A stretch of DNA of 64,000 bases from Clostridium sp. CAG:440 (GTDB lineage Bacteria; Bacillota; Clostridia; TANB77; CAG-508), in NCBI GenBank assembly GCA_000437215.1, contig FR898645.1:15263-79262 (forward strand), in the 5' to 3' direction. Positions 43,674 to 53,523 of the stretch are shown here, one piece after another (position 1 is the first letter of the stretch; each line of letters begins with the position of its first letter). The notes below the pieces were generated by a model, which ran no database searches, was not told where the DNA came from, and saw only the letters and a list, made by a program, of their open reading frames with translations. Position numbers and translations under genes: made by a program.

Positions 43674-43780
43674 TTTTTAACCTCCAATATGAAATTTAAA
43701 AATATTTTTTACTAAAATATGAAATTTTATACAATTTGTGTAGAAATTAATTAAAAAAAAGTATATACTAAGAAAAAATA

Positions 43781-43893
43781 GAGACAAGGGGACGGGGTTT
43801 TTGTCTTAAGGTTTTTGGGAGTTATTTCAAAAAAATTAGGATGATTAAAAAAGCTCCCAAAACCCTAAGACAAAAACCCCGTCCCCTTGTCTC
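43781..43893. repeat. GGGACGGGG-armed hairpin between dodecin and rsmB
   Basis: 43781-43821 and 43854-43893 pair over about 40 bp with one mismatch and one unpaired base. The arms contain GACAAGGGGACGGGG and TTTTTGTCTTAAGGTTT, shared with the outer arms of the 11613 repeat and with the window's last 20 bases. The loop is AT-rich. Right of the arm a second CTTGTCT unit (43900-43906) suggests a tandem duplication of the tip. Confidence 0.88.
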
Positions 43894-43928
43894 GTCACCT
43901 TGTCTAGTTTGTTAAAAAAGGAGAAGAT

Positions 43929-45269
43929 ATGATAGATATTGCAAGAAATATAGCTTTAGAGGTTTTATATAAAATGGATGAAAGTGGAGCTTATTCTAAT
44001 ATTGCTTTAGATGATATGCTAAAAAATAATAGAAAGGCACTTTCTGATAGGGATGTTTCATTAATTTCACAAATTGTTTATGGAGTTACAACATGGAAGC
44101 TTACTTTAGATGAAATTATAAAGAAATATTCTTCTATTAAATTAAAAAAGATTTCTATTTGGATTATTAATATTTTAAGAATGGGAATTTATCAAATTAT
44201 TTTTTTGGATAAAATTCCTAAATCTGCTGCTGTTAACGAATGCGTTAATTTGGCAAAAAGATATGGGCATAAGGCAAGTTCTGGATTTGTTAATGCTATT
44301 TTAAGAAAAGTAAGCCCAGATGATTATTTACAGTTATTTGATGTTAAGTTACCAAAAGCAGAAATGATTTCAAAAACACAAAGTATGCCTTTATGGATTA
44401 TAGAGGAGCTTTTAGAAAATAATACAATAGAAGAAGTAGAAGAGATTTGTAAAAATTTAAATTTAACTCCATGTGTTTCTATAAGAGTAAATAATGTAAA
44501 GACTACAAAAAAAGAATTGGAAGAAATTTTTAATAAAAATTCAATTCAGTATGAAGAAGGAGAATTAGATGATTTCTTGATTTTGAATAAGGCAAAAAGT
44601 ATTGAAAATATTGAAGGATTTAAAGAAGGACTATTTACGGTGCAAGATGAATCAGCAGGACTTACATGTTTAGTCTTAAATCCTAAAGAAGGACAAATGG
44701 TTTTAGATGCATGTAGTGCTCCTGGAGGAAAAACAACATATATGGCAGAAATTATGAAAAATACAGGAAATATAAAGGCATGGGATGTATATGAACATAG
44801 AATAAATTTGATAAATGAAAATGCAAATAGATTAGGATTAAAAAATATTAATACAAGTATAAATGATGCAAGCATATATAATGAAGCTTATAAAGAAAAA
44901 TTCGATAAAATTTTGTTAGATGTACCTTGCTTAGGAATTGGAGTAATAAGAAGAAAGCCAGATATAAAATGGCAAAGAAAACAAGAAGACGTTTATGAAA
45001 TTTCTAAATTACAATATAAAATATTAGAAACATGTTCTAAATATTTAAAACCTGGAGGTGAGTTGGTATATTCTACATGTAGTATATTAAAAAAGGAAAA
45101 TGAAGGTGTTATTTTAAAATTTTTGGAAAACAATAAAGATTTTGAAATAAAAAAATTAGATAGCAATAAATGGAATGAGTATATAAAAGAAGAAAAATAT
45201 TTTTCAATAAAGCCAGATAAAAAACATGATGGATTTTTTATTTGCAAGCTACATAAAAACAACATTTAA
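43929..45269 (+). CDS. rsmB: 16S rRNA (cytosine-967) methyltransferase RsmB
   Basis: The 446-residue enzyme has an N-terminal NusB-like domain (DIARNIALEVLYKMDESGAY, about residues 1-130) and a SAM methyltransferase domain with VLDACSAPGGKTTYMAEI, LLDVPCLGIGVIRRKPDIKW and YSTCSIL carrying the two catalytic Cys. It methylates C967 of 16S rRNA. A GGAGAAG site precedes the ATG. The ATG is 35 nt from the hairpin. Confidence 0.96.
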   Translation: MIDIARNIALEVLYKMDESGAYSNIALDDMLKNNRKALSDRDVSLISQIVYGVTTWKLTLDEIIKKYSSIKLKKISIWIINILRMGIYQIIFLDKIPKSAAVNECVNLAKRYGHKASSGFVNAILRKVSPDDYLQLFDVKLPKAEMISKTQSMPLWIIEELLENNTIEEVEEICKNLNLTPCVSIRVNNVKTTKKELEEIFNKNSIQYEEGELDDFLILNKAKSIENIEGFKEGLFTVQDESAGLTCLVLNPKEGQMVLDACSAPGGKTTYMAEIMKNTGNIKAWDVYEHRINLINENANRLGLKNINTSINDASIYNEAYKEKFDKILLDVPCLGIGVIRRKPDIKWQRKQEDVYEISKLQYKILETCSKYLKPGGELVYSTCSILKKENEGVILKFLENNKDFEIKKLDSNKWNEYIKEEKYFSIKPDKKHDGFFICKLHKNNI

Positions 45270-45317
45270 ATATTATTACAGAAGTGTTACATTTAGATTA
45301 CATTTAGATTAAATATA

Positions 45318-45345
45318 TTGACTTTTAAGTATATAGAGGTAAAAT
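45318..45345 (+). promoter_or_regulatory. Probable promoter of the pil operon
   Basis: TTGACT (45318-45323), a 16-nt spacer and TAAAAT (45340-45345) lie about 115 nt before pilM. A direct repeat TTACATTTAGA/TTACATTTAGA stands upstream at 45287-45309. Confidence 0.45.
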
Positions 45346-45461
45346 ATATACGTAAAAAAACTACAAAAAATAGCAAAAAAAGACAAAAAATAAATAAAAT
45401 TCAAGTATGAAAATTAACAAATATAGAAAAAATATATATAAAATAAAAAAGGAGAAAAGTA

Positions 45462-47087
45462 ATGCCTAGTTGCCTTGGAATGTATGTGCAAGATAATTTA
45501 ATTAAATATGCAAAAGTTTCAAAAGACCATGACAAAATAAAAGTAGATTCTTTCGGTGTTAAATTTTATGAAAATATAAATGAAGCAATTAAACAAGTGG
45601 TTGAGGAAACTTATAGCTATAAGACACCAATTAGTATAAATTTGGAACAAGAAATATACAATTATTTTGATATGTTTGCTTTATTGAATAAAACAGATTT
45701 ACAAAAAGCAATAAAAACAGAATTTGATGCATTTTGCCAAGATAAAGGCTACAACCCAAATGCTTTTGAAAAAAGATCAGCGGTTGTTCCAAATATAGAT
45801 GATAAACAAAAATTAAAGGTAATTCATGTTAGCGAAAATAAAATAGAATTTAACAAAATGTTACAACTATTTTCAGGCTATAAGCTAGCTGCTGTTTCTC
45901 CAATATCAATGACAATATCTAATTTAAAAGAATTTGAACCAAAACAAAATTATTTAATTGTAAATATTGAAGACCAAACAACAGTTACAACAATAATAGA
46001 TCAACAAATATATAATATAGAAACAATCCCACAGGGAAGCAAAGAATTTTTAGAAAAATTAAATATGATAGAAAATTCTTATTCTAAAGCATATGAAACT
46101 TGTAAGAACACTACAATATATACTTCAGAAGGAAGAGAATTACAAGATATAGAAAATAGTCATTTGGAAGAAATAATGCCAACATTATATTCTATAGTAA
46201 GCCAAATACAAAAAATAATTAATACAAACACAGCAAAAATTGAAAAAGTATATATAACTGGTACAGCAGCATTAATAAACAATATAGAATTGTATTTTCA
46301 AGAATATTTGGAAGATACAAAATGTGAAATACTAAAACCATCATTTATTACAAACACAAAAGATATAAACATAAAAGATTATATTGAAGTAAACTCTGCA
46401 ATTTCACTTGCATTGTTAGGACTTGGACAAGGTTTAACTTCAATGAACTTTAAAGGTGCAACATTTGCAGATAAATTACCAGATTGGCTAAAAATAGATG
46501 TTGGGGGATCAAATAAGACAAAGGAAAAAGACAAAAATAAACAAAAAGGATTATTTACATTTGATTTAGGACAAAAGCTAGACACAGTAGAAAGAAATTT
46601 ACTAAGATCAGCAGGGGGCTTATTTATTTTGCTTGCAGTATATTCTGGTTTTTCATGTGTACTAAATAATCAGCTAAACAGTAAACAAGAAGAAGCAGCA
46701 GCAAGAACATCACAAATAAACTCACAAATTGCACTTGCAAAATCAGATGATTCAAAAATCAAGAACAAAACAAGTGAATATACTACTATGATTAAAAATT
46801 TGCAAGATATAAATGATAAAATAAATAATGCACTAAAAACAAAAAATGCAATACCAAACTTATTAAATCAAATAATGTTTATAATACCAGAAAATGTTCA
46901 AATAACATCAATACAAAATACAACAGACAAACATATAGAAATAAATGCACAATCAAATAAGTATGAACAATTAGGATATTTAAAAGCCAAAATTAAAGCT
47001 GACAATATTTTAACAAATGTAATTTCTACTGCAGGACAAAAAGAAAATAATGTAGTTACAGTAAAAATAGAAGGAGACTTGCCATGA
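45462..47087 (+). CDS. pilM: PilM-PilN fusion, type IV pilus inner-membrane assembly
   Basis: The 541-residue protein begins with an actin-like PilM domain (CLGMYVQDNLIKYAKV; YLIVNIEDQTTVTTI near residue 165; VYITGTAALINNIE near 265). A linker with many Lys follows, then a membrane helix at about 388-408 (SAGGLFILLAVYSGFSCVL) and a PilN-type coiled coil and domain. In most bacteria these are two proteins (PilM cytoplasmic, PilN membrane). The fusion is clear from continuous sequence. The next gene overlaps by 4 nt. Confidence 0.85.
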   Translation: MPSCLGMYVQDNLIKYAKVSKDHDKIKVDSFGVKFYENINEAIKQVVEETYSYKTPISINLEQEIYNYFDMFALLNKTDLQKAIKTEFDAFCQDKGYNPNAFEKRSAVVPNIDDKQKLKVIHVSENKIEFNKMLQLFSGYKLAAVSPISMTISNLKEFEPKQNYLIVNIEDQTTVTTIIDQQIYNIETIPQGSKEFLEKLNMIENSYSKAYETCKNTTIYTSEGRELQDIENSHLEEIMPTLYSIVSQIQKIINTNTAKIEKVYITGTAALINNIELYFQEYLEDTKCEILKPSFITNTKDINIKDYIEVNSAISLALLGLGQGLTSMNFKGATFADKLPDWLKIDVGGSNKTKEKDKNKQKGLFTFDLGQKLDTVERNLLRSAGGLFILLAVYSGFSCVLNNQLNSKQEEAAARTSQINSQIALAKSDDSKIKNKTSEYTTMIKNLQDINDKINNALKTKNAIPNLLNQIMFIIPENVQITSIQNTTDKHIEINAQSNKYEQLGYLKAKIKADNILTNVISTAGQKENNVVTVKIEGDLP

Positions 47088-47833
47088 AAAAATTATTAAT
47101 ATCAATACTTATAATTTTGCTATTAGTATTATGCGGCTTTGCAGTAACTAAAGGCTATAATATAGGAGATTTTACAGTTTTAGGAGTAGAAACTATAAAA
47201 GAAAAAAATGAACAATTAGATGAAACTATAGGACAAGCAACAAAGCTTGCAAGCACAGATTATCCCAAAGCTATATCAGATACAGAAGCAGACCTTAAGA
47301 AATTAACACAGGAAAAGAAAAATTATGAAGATATGGTTACAATTAGTACTGGGGACGAAGTAAAACAAGCAACACAATTTCAAAAATATGAAATCGAATC
47401 TTTATGGGTAAAAATTGGAAATCATGCAAAAAGTGAAGGTGTTGTTATGAAAATGGATTTATTAAGAGGTACAGGAGACGATAACTATAATTTAAACTTT
47501 ACTGTAAATGGTTCATATATTGGAATTACAAATTTTATATCTAATATAGAAAATGATTCGCAATTAGGCTTTAAAATAGAAAATTTTTCAATGGTACCAA
47601 GTAGTAGTACAACAGATTTACAAGCAACATTTACATGTAAAGATATAACAATAAAAGGAATATCAAATAGTTCAAGTACTATAAACCAATCAACTAATAA
47701 TCAAACCAATAATACTACAACAAACACAAACAATACAACAAGTTCAAATTCAACAAATACTGCAAATAGTACAAACAATAGTACAAACACAAATACAGCT
47801 AACAATACAAACACAACAAATACTTTAAGATAA
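47084..47833 (+). CDS. pilO: PilO-like type IV pilus protein with Asn/Thr-rich tail
   Basis: The 249-residue protein has an N-terminal membrane helix (residues 3-21), a coiled coil, and a PilO-type periplasmic-facing domain ending near residue 190. The last 55 residues are almost only Asn, Thr and Ser, a low-complexity tail that could reach through the cell wall. It overlaps the PilM/N gene by 4 nt, so translation is coupled. Confidence 0.8.
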   Translation: MKKLLISILIILLLVLCGFAVTKGYNIGDFTVLGVETIKEKNEQLDETIGQATKLASTDYPKAISDTEADLKKLTQEKKNYEDMVTISTGDEVKQATQFQKYEIESLWVKIGNHAKSEGVVMKMDLLRGTGDDNYNLNFTVNGSYIGITNFISNIENDSQLGFKIENFSMVPSSSTTDLQATFTCKDITIKGISNSSSTINQSTNNQTNNTTTNTNNTTSSNSTNTANSTNNSTNTNTANNTNTTNTLR

Positions 47834-47853
47834 TAAAAAAGGAGTATAGGTTA

Positions 47854-48312
47854 ATGGCTAAAAATATTATTAAAGAAATAATTATTATGCTACTTTTATG
47901 TTTAGCAATAATTTTAATATTAGGAGTTATACTATATGAATATGTACCATCAAATAAAATCTTGCCAGAAGAAGTTTCATATGTTACTCCACAAAATATA
48001 AAAGAAGAATTAAAAAATTCTGATAGCATAGAAGAAGATAAAGTTATTCTGACATATGAAATAGATGAATCAGATTTAACTAATTATCAAAAAATAAAAG
48101 ACTATAAACCAGGAAAAGTAAACCCATTTTCCACATATGAGGAAAAAACAGAGGAAAACCAAAGCCAAAACGGGCAAAATACAACAAATAATAATTCTGG
48201 TTCAACAAATAGTGATAATAGTTCTTCAACTGGAGGAAATACACAAAATTCTGTACAAAATTCAAACACAAGCTCAGAAGGTACTTATTTTCCAGACAAA
48301 GGAACAAAATAA
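47854..48312 (+). CDS. PilP-like type IV pilus component
   Basis: The 152-residue protein has one N-terminal membrane helix (residues 8-30), then a region with DYKPGKVNPF, similar to the G..DPF motif of PilP lipoproteins, and a Gln/Asn/Ser-rich tail. It stands where pilP does in the pilMNOP order. Sequence match to PilP is limited to the motif. No secretin gene is present, as expected for a Gram-positive cell. Confidence 0.6.
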   Translation: MAKNIIKEIIIMLLLCLAIILILGVILYEYVPSNKILPEEVSYVTPQNIKEELKNSDSIEEDKVILTYEIDESDLTNYQKIKDYKPGKVNPFSTYEEKTEENQSQNGQNTTNNNSGSTNSDNSSSTGGNTQNSVQNSNTSSEGTYFPDKGTK

Positions 48313-48402
48313 TTTAAGTTTTTAACATTATATTTATAAAATGCACTTATAAATATATGAAAAATAAATTTTAAAAATTCAAAAGAAAAGGAGGAAATTT
48401 TT

Positions 48403-48837
48403 ATGTTCAAAGAACAAAAAGGTGTTACACTAATTGCATTAGTTATCACAATCATCGTATTATTAATTTTAGCAGGGGTATCAATTGCAATGCTAACAGG
48501 TGACAATGGTATATTAACAAAAGCATCAAGCTCAAATGAAACAAATTCTATAGCACAAATTAAAGAAGACGTTTCTTTAGCTGTATCTGAAATAATGGCT
48601 AATAAAGCAGATCCAACATATAATGGTAATGAATCTACTTTAAGTATAAAAAATATTGCAACAATAGCTGCAAAAAATGATGCATCATTAACAATTTCAA
48701 CAACTGGTCTTGCTGAAACAGAAATAACTGAAGCTGCAACATTTGATGTTACTGTTAACAAAATAACTTATACAGTAACTTATACACCAAAAACAGCAAG
48801 TACTGCTTCAAAAATTGATGTAGTAAAAAAATCATAA
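48403..48837 (+). CDS. pilA: Major type IV pilin
   Basis: The 144-residue prepilin has a short leader FKEQKG|VTLIALVITIIVLLI followed by LAGVSIAMLTGDNGIL and a small globular domain rich in Thr/Ala. The cleavage site is the prepilin type, but mature residue 5 is Ala, not Glu. AAGGAGG lies before the ATG. A stable hairpin (48853-48883) follows the gene, which would protect an abundant transcript. This fits a major subunit, though that is an inference. Confidence 0.85.
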   Translation: MFKEQKGVTLIALVITIIVLLILAGVSIAMLTGDNGILTKASSSNETNSIAQIKEDVSLAVSEIMANKADPTYNGNESTLSIKNIATIAAKNDASLTISTTGLAETEITEAATFDVTVNKITYTVTYTPKTASTASKIDVVKKS

Positions 48838-48852
48838 TTAGTAAAAAAGCAA

Positions 48853-48883
48853 AAGCCATACGCACACTAAGTGTGTATGGCTT
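48853..48883 (+). promoter_or_regulatory. Hairpin after the pilin gene
   Basis: AAGCCATACGCACAC pairs with GTGTGTATGGCTT without a T-run. It is likely an mRNA-stabilising or processing hairpin between pilA and pilD. Confidence 0.55.
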
Positions 48884-48903
48884 AACTTATAAAAAGGAGA
48901 AAC

Positions 48904-49719
48904 ATGGAAACAATAATATATATAATAATATTTTTAATAGGAGCAATGTTTGGAAGTTTTTTTACACTTGCCGTATATAGAATTCCAAGAAGAGAAGACA
49001 TAACACACACAAGATCATACTGTCCTAAATGTAATCACAAATTAGGATTTTTTGACATGTTTCCAATTTTAAGCTATATAATTTTAGGTGGTAAATGTAG
49101 ATATTGTAAAGAAAAGATAAGACCTAGGTATTTAATATTAGAAATACTATCTGGGTTAATTTTTGTATCTATATTTTACTTAATGAAAATTGATATATAT
49201 AACATAAAAATAGAACAGGTAGCAGAATATTGCTTTATGGTACTATATTTATCATTTTTGTTTATAATTGCAGGAATAGATAAAGAACAAAGAAAAATAG
49301 AAAAACCAGTACTTACATATGGAATAATTATATCAATTATATATATAGCATATCTATGCATAGTAGAAAAAGCTAATATATATAGATATGTTATATATCT
49401 TGTTTTTTACGTATTAATATTAATTTTAGATACAATATCACTAAAAAAATATGCAAAAAGCAAATATATAAATGGAATATTATTAATGATAATTGTAATT
49501 GCAATTTTTACAGGAGAATATGTAACAATAAATACAATAGCATTTACATCACTTACAGTTGCAATATATATATTGTTAAATAAATTAAAACAAAGAAGAA
49601 ATAAAAGCTTAAAAACAGACAAACAAATTTGGAAAGATTTAAAAATAGGATTTTACTTAAGTATTACAAATGTATTAACAATACTATATGTATTATTATA
49701 TAACAATTTTATAGTATAG
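48904..49719 (+). CDS. pilD: Prepilin peptidase PilD
   Basis: The 271-residue membrane protein has FGSFFTLAVYRIPRRED, the four-Cys zinc loop (CPKC at 40-43 and CRYC at 65-68), and PRYLILEILSGL, typical of prepilin peptidases. The first catalytic Asp is Asp126 (IAGID). The usual second motif GxGD is not visible; Asp176 (ILILD) and Asp245 (KDLKIGFYL) are candidates. It should cut the prepilins encoded on both sides. GGAG precedes the ATG. Confidence 0.85.
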   Translation: METIIYIIIFLIGAMFGSFFTLAVYRIPRREDITHTRSYCPKCNHKLGFFDMFPILSYIILGGKCRYCKEKIRPRYLILEILSGLIFVSIFYLMKIDIYNIKIEQVAEYCFMVLYLSFLFIIAGIDKEQRKIEKPVLTYGIIISIIYIAYLCIVEKANIYRYVIYLVFYVLILILDTISLKKYAKSKYINGILLMIIVIAIFTGEYVTINTIAFTSLTVAIYILLNKLKQRRNKSLKTDKQIWKDLKIGFYLSITNVLTILYVLLYNNFIV

Positions 49720-49731
49720 AAAGGGAAAAAA

Positions 49732-50187
49732 ATGAATGTAAAAAGTCAAAAAGGTTTTACAGGAATAGACATAACAATTGCAATAATTGTAATTACATTA
49801 TTTGTATCAATAATATCAGTTGTTTTTTACAACATCACTATATCATCTAAAAAGGTAGAAAGAAAAACAGAAGCAACATATATAGCACAAGATGTTATAG
49901 AAAAGATAAAAGCATTAGACTATGATGAGGCAATAGAAACCCAAGGAGAAGATGCAGTTGATATTGGTTCATATAAAAATAATAATAAATTAATTATAGA
50001 CAATAAAGAATATGACTCAGCTTATACTATAGAAATAAAAGTAAAAAAATATGTTCCAAATTCTAATGGACAAGAAAACAATGATTCAAACGATTTAGTA
50101 AAAATAGTAAATGTAAATGTTTTATATAAAATAGGAAAAGAAGTAGAAAACGTGGAGTTAACAACGACAATAGTTAGAAATAGGTAG
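49732..50187 (+). CDS. Minor pilin (PilV-like)
   Basis: The 151-residue prepilin has leader VKSQKG|FTGIDITIAIIVITLF, a hydrophobic helix, and a soluble part with TYIAQDVIEKIKALDY, a pattern of PilV-like minor pilins. Mature residue 5 is Asp, the only acidic +5 residue among the five prepilins in this window. It starts 12 nt after pilD. Confidence 0.8.
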   Translation: MNVKSQKGFTGIDITIAIIVITLFVSIISVVFYNITISSKKVERKTEATYIAQDVIEKIKALDYDEAIETQGEDAVDIGSYKNNNKLIIDNKEYDSAYTIEIKVKKYVPNSNGQENNDSNDLVKIVNVNVLYKIGKEVENVELTTTIVRNR

Positions 50188-50202
50188 AAAGGACGTTTTA
50201 AT

Positions 50203-50658
50203 ATGAGGTCAGAAAAAGGTGTAACATTAACATCATTAATTATATATGTGATTGCGATGTTAATAGCTATTACAATCATTTCAATAATGACAGGGTATTT
50301 TTATAAAAATATAGACGTATCAACAGAAAAATATTCTTATTTAGGGGAATACACAAGATTTAATAGTTATTTTTCTGAAGAAGTTAACAAAGAAGGCAAT
50401 AAAATCTTAGAAGTAGTAAGCTTTACAAATGCAAATGAACAAGACAAGAACAAACAAAGATATGTTGCATTTTCTAGTAAAAATCAATACACATATATTC
50501 CAGAAAATAAAGCAATTTATCAAAATAATGTAAAAATTGCAAGTGGAGTTGACAATTGTGAATTTACAGAAAAAATAGAAAATGGAAAAGAAGCAATTGA
50601 AGTAAAATTAAAAATTGGCGATTTAGAAAAAAAAGTTACCTATATTTTAAAAAAATAG
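50203..50658 (+). CDS. Minor pilin (PilW-like)
   Basis: The 151-residue prepilin has leader RSEKG|VTLTSLIIYVIAMLIAI, a helix and a beta-rich tail with FNSYFSEEVNKEGNKIL. The position after the PilV-like gene and the sequence around it fit a minor pilin of PilW/GspJ type. Mature residue 5 is Ser. Confidence 0.75.
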   Translation: MRSEKGVTLTSLIIYVIAMLIAITIISIMTGYFYKNIDVSTEKYSYLGEYTRFNSYFSEEVNKEGNKILEVVSFTNANEQDKNKQRYVAFSSKNQYTYIPENKAIYQNNVKIASGVDNCEFTEKIENGKEAIEVKLKIGDLEKKVTYILKK

Positions 50659-50748
50659 TAAATAAAGGTAATTTATAAAAGTTTAACAAAAATATCTAGA
50701 AATATTGTATAATAATATAGAGCACGTAAGAAAAAAGGAGGAAACAAA

Positions 50749-52389
50749 ATGGATGTAAGAAGAAGACAACCAATGGGGGTTGAATTAGTAAAAAGAGGAA
50801 TTGTAAATGAAGAAGCAATAGAAGAGGCTTTAACATACCAAAGAGAACATCCAAACCAAAAAATTGGAGATATATTATATATATTAGGATTAGCAGAGCC
50901 TAAAACATTAATAGAGGCAATAGGTGAAATATTGGGAACAAAAGGTATATTATTAAATTCTGAAAGCATAAAAATAAATTTAACAGATTATATTTCATTA
51001 GATATTGCTCAAAAAAATAAAGCAGTACCATTTGAGGTTTCTTCAGGAAAAATTAAAGTTTGCTTTGCAAATACAGTTAATAATAGAGCAATGGAAACAA
51101 TAAGAATGTTATTTTTAAATAAAGGGCTTGTTATGGAAAGTTATGTTACATTTGAAAATGACATAGAAAAATACTTGCGTTCATTGGAAGGTGAGGCAGG
51201 TAAGGCCGGAATAGAGGTTGCAGACCAAGGAGGAACAATTACATCACTTGTTGATAGCATAATAAAAACTGGAATGGTAAAAAGAGCAAGTGATATACAC
51301 ATAGAACCATTAGAAAATGAAGTAAGAGTAAGATACAGAATAGATGGTGAACTTGTAACAGCAGCTACAATAGATAAAGAAAAACAAACACAAATAATAG
51401 GAAGATTAAAAGCAATATCTAATATGCATCAAGAAAAACAAGAATCACAAGATGGAAGAATTTTATTATATGATGATTATAATATTCGTGTTTCTTCACA
51501 ACCAAATGTATATGGTGAAAAATTTGTTTTAAGGTTATTAAAGAAAAATGCAGATATTAAACAAATATTTGATTTAGGATTTCCAGGAGATGAAAAAACA
51601 TTAAACAAAAGTGTAAATAAAAGAAATAGTATAACAATAATAGCAGCACCAACAGGTGAAGGAAAAACAACTACACTATATAGTATAATAGACTATTTAA
51701 ATAGACCAGAAATAAACATAACAACAATAGAAGATCCAGTAGAAATACGTATACCAGGACTTAACCAAATAGAAATAGACAAAAAATCAACATTTTCAAG
51801 TGCATTAAGAACAGTTTTAAGACAAGACCCAGATGTAATACTTGTAGGAGAAATAAGAGATAGAGAAACAGCAGAAATAGCAATACAAGCAGGACAAACA
51901 GGACACTATGTTTTATCAACAATACATACAATAGACAGTATAGAAGTAATAAATAGACTAAGAAAAATAGGAGTATCAGATTATGACATAGCCAGTACAT
52001 TAGCAACATCAATATCACAAAGACTTGTTAGGAGATTATGTCATGAATGTAGAAGAGAAAGAGAATTTACAGAAGAAGAAAAACAAATAATAACAAATAT
52101 TTCTAATAAATATGGTATGAATGTTGATTTAAGCAATATAAAAACATATGATGCAATTGGATGTAAACACTGCAATAATACAGGCTATTATGACAGAATA
52201 GGTGTATTTGAAGTATTGGATTTAGATGATGAAATAAAAGAATTAATAGTAAAAGGTGCTTCTAGTATAGAAATAAGAAATAAAGCATTAGAAAAAAATT
52301 ATAGACCACTTGCAGTAGATGGAATTAAAAAAGTGTTAATGGGAATAACAACACTTGAAGAATTAAACAATAAGTTATTGATATTCTAA
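50749..52389 (+). CDS. pilB: Type IV pilus extension ATPase PilB
   Basis: The 546-residue GspE/PilB ATPase has an N-terminal MshEN-like domain, SDIHIEPLENEVRVRYRIDG, Walker A PTGEGKTTTL (301-310; Glu in place of the common Ser), the Asp box IEDPVEIR, Walker B DPDVILVGEIRD and a Cys zinc motif (CHEC and CKHC). It drives pilus polymerisation. GGAGG precedes the ATG. Confidence 0.95.
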   Translation: MDVRRRQPMGVELVKRGIVNEEAIEEALTYQREHPNQKIGDILYILGLAEPKTLIEAIGEILGTKGILLNSESIKINLTDYISLDIAQKNKAVPFEVSSGKIKVCFANTVNNRAMETIRMLFLNKGLVMESYVTFENDIEKYLRSLEGEAGKAGIEVADQGGTITSLVDSIIKTGMVKRASDIHIEPLENEVRVRYRIDGELVTAATIDKEKQTQIIGRLKAISNMHQEKQESQDGRILLYDDYNIRVSSQPNVYGEKFVLRLLKKNADIKQIFDLGFPGDEKTLNKSVNKRNSITIIAAPTGEGKTTTLYSIIDYLNRPEINITTIEDPVEIRIPGLNQIEIDKKSTFSSALRTVLRQDPDVILVGEIRDRETAEIAIQAGQTGHYVLSTIHTIDSIEVINRLRKIGVSDYDIASTLATSISQRLVRRLCHECRREREFTEEEKQIITNISNKYGMNVDLSNIKTYDAIGCKHCNNTGYYDRIGVFEVLDLDDEIKELIVKGASSIEIRNKALEKNYRPLAVDGIKKVLMGITTLEELNNKLLIF

Positions 52390-52409
52390 ACAAAAGAGGA
52401 GGAAAATAT

Positions 52410-53510
52410 ATGGACATGAATAAAATATTGGATATTGCGTTTGAAAAAGACGCATCTGATATACACCTAATATGTAATAATAAACCAATACTAAGAATTG
52501 CAAGAACATTAGTACCAATAGAAGAAATGGATGTATTAACACCAGACGATATGAATGAAATGTATGATTATTTAGTAATGGGAAACGTAGAAAAAGATGA
52601 AGTATTTAATACAACAAGGAAACTAGATACATCATATGAGTATAAGGGAGTTCGTTTAAGGGTAAATATATCACTTTCAGATGATGTGCCTTTATGTACA
52701 TTAAGAATTATAAAAAATGAATTACCATCATATGAATCACTTGGAGTTCCAGATGTTGTAAGAAGGATGACATATCAACCACAAGGGGTAATGTTAGTTA
52801 CAGGAAAAACAAACTCAGGAAAAACAACAACACTAAATGCTTTAATAAATGATATAAATGAGAATCAAAATAGAAAAATATTAACACTAGAAAACCCAGT
52901 AGAATATAAGCATCATTCTAAAAAATCTTTAATAGTTCAAAAAGAAGTAGGAAAAGGACAAGATGTTTTAACATTTAGCCAAGGAGTTAAAAACTCACTA
53001 AGAGAAGACTGTGATATACTAGTAATAGGGGAGATTAGAGACAAAGAAACAATGGAAGCTGCTATAGAAATGGCAGAATCTGGACACTTGGTAATAGGAA
53101 CACTACATACAAAATCTTGTGCGGAAACAATAGACAGAATGATAAACTTCTATGAAGTAAGAGACCAAGCACAAATAAAATACTTATTATCTTCATTATT
53201 AAAACTTGTTGTTTCACAAAGATTGTTAAAAGGAACTAATGGAAAACTAGTATTGGTTCCAGAGGTTATGGTTGTTGATAATATAGTTTCTGGAGTAATT
53301 AGAAAGGACAAGTTAAGCGTTTCAGAAATAGAAGATGCAATACAAAGTAACCAAGAAAAGGGAAGTATAGGATTAATAAATTCACTTGCCAAACTATTTG
53401 TTGAAGATAAAATTACTTTAGCACAGGCTAAAGAACAAATAGAAGAAAAAAATATAGAAACATTAAATAGGACAATTATGCAATTAAAAATAAAAAGAGA
53501 CATGCATTAA
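52410..53510 (+). CDS. pilT: Type IV pilus retraction ATPase PilT
   Basis: The 366-residue ATPase starts ILDIAFEKDASDIHLICN, has Walker A GKTNSGKT (132-139), the LENPVEY Asp box, and DCDILVIGEIRDKETMEAAIEMAESGHLVIGTLHT. These are PilT features. It powers retraction and twitching. It follows pilB by 20 nt and precedes pilC. Confidence 0.93.
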   Translation: MDMNKILDIAFEKDASDIHLICNNKPILRIARTLVPIEEMDVLTPDDMNEMYDYLVMGNVEKDEVFNTTRKLDTSYEYKGVRLRVNISLSDDVPLCTLRIIKNELPSYESLGVPDVVRRMTYQPQGVMLVTGKTNSGKTTTLNALINDINENQNRKILTLENPVEYKHHSKKSLIVQKEVGKGQDVLTFSQGVKNSLREDCDILVIGEIRDKETMEAAIEMAESGHLVIGTLHTKSCAETIDRMINFYEVRDQAQIKYLLSSLLKLVVSQRLLKGTNGKLVLVPEVMVVDNIVSGVIRKDKLSVSEIEDAIQSNQEKGSIGLINSLAKLFVEDKITLAQAKEQIEEKNIETLNRTIMQLKIKRDMH

Positions 53511-53523
53511 AAGGAGGTAAAAG

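Noticed and set aside
47700..47820. Asn/Thr-rich repeat at the end of pilO as a minisatellite
   Set aside because: The DNA has no fixed repeat unit; it is a low-complexity coding tail.
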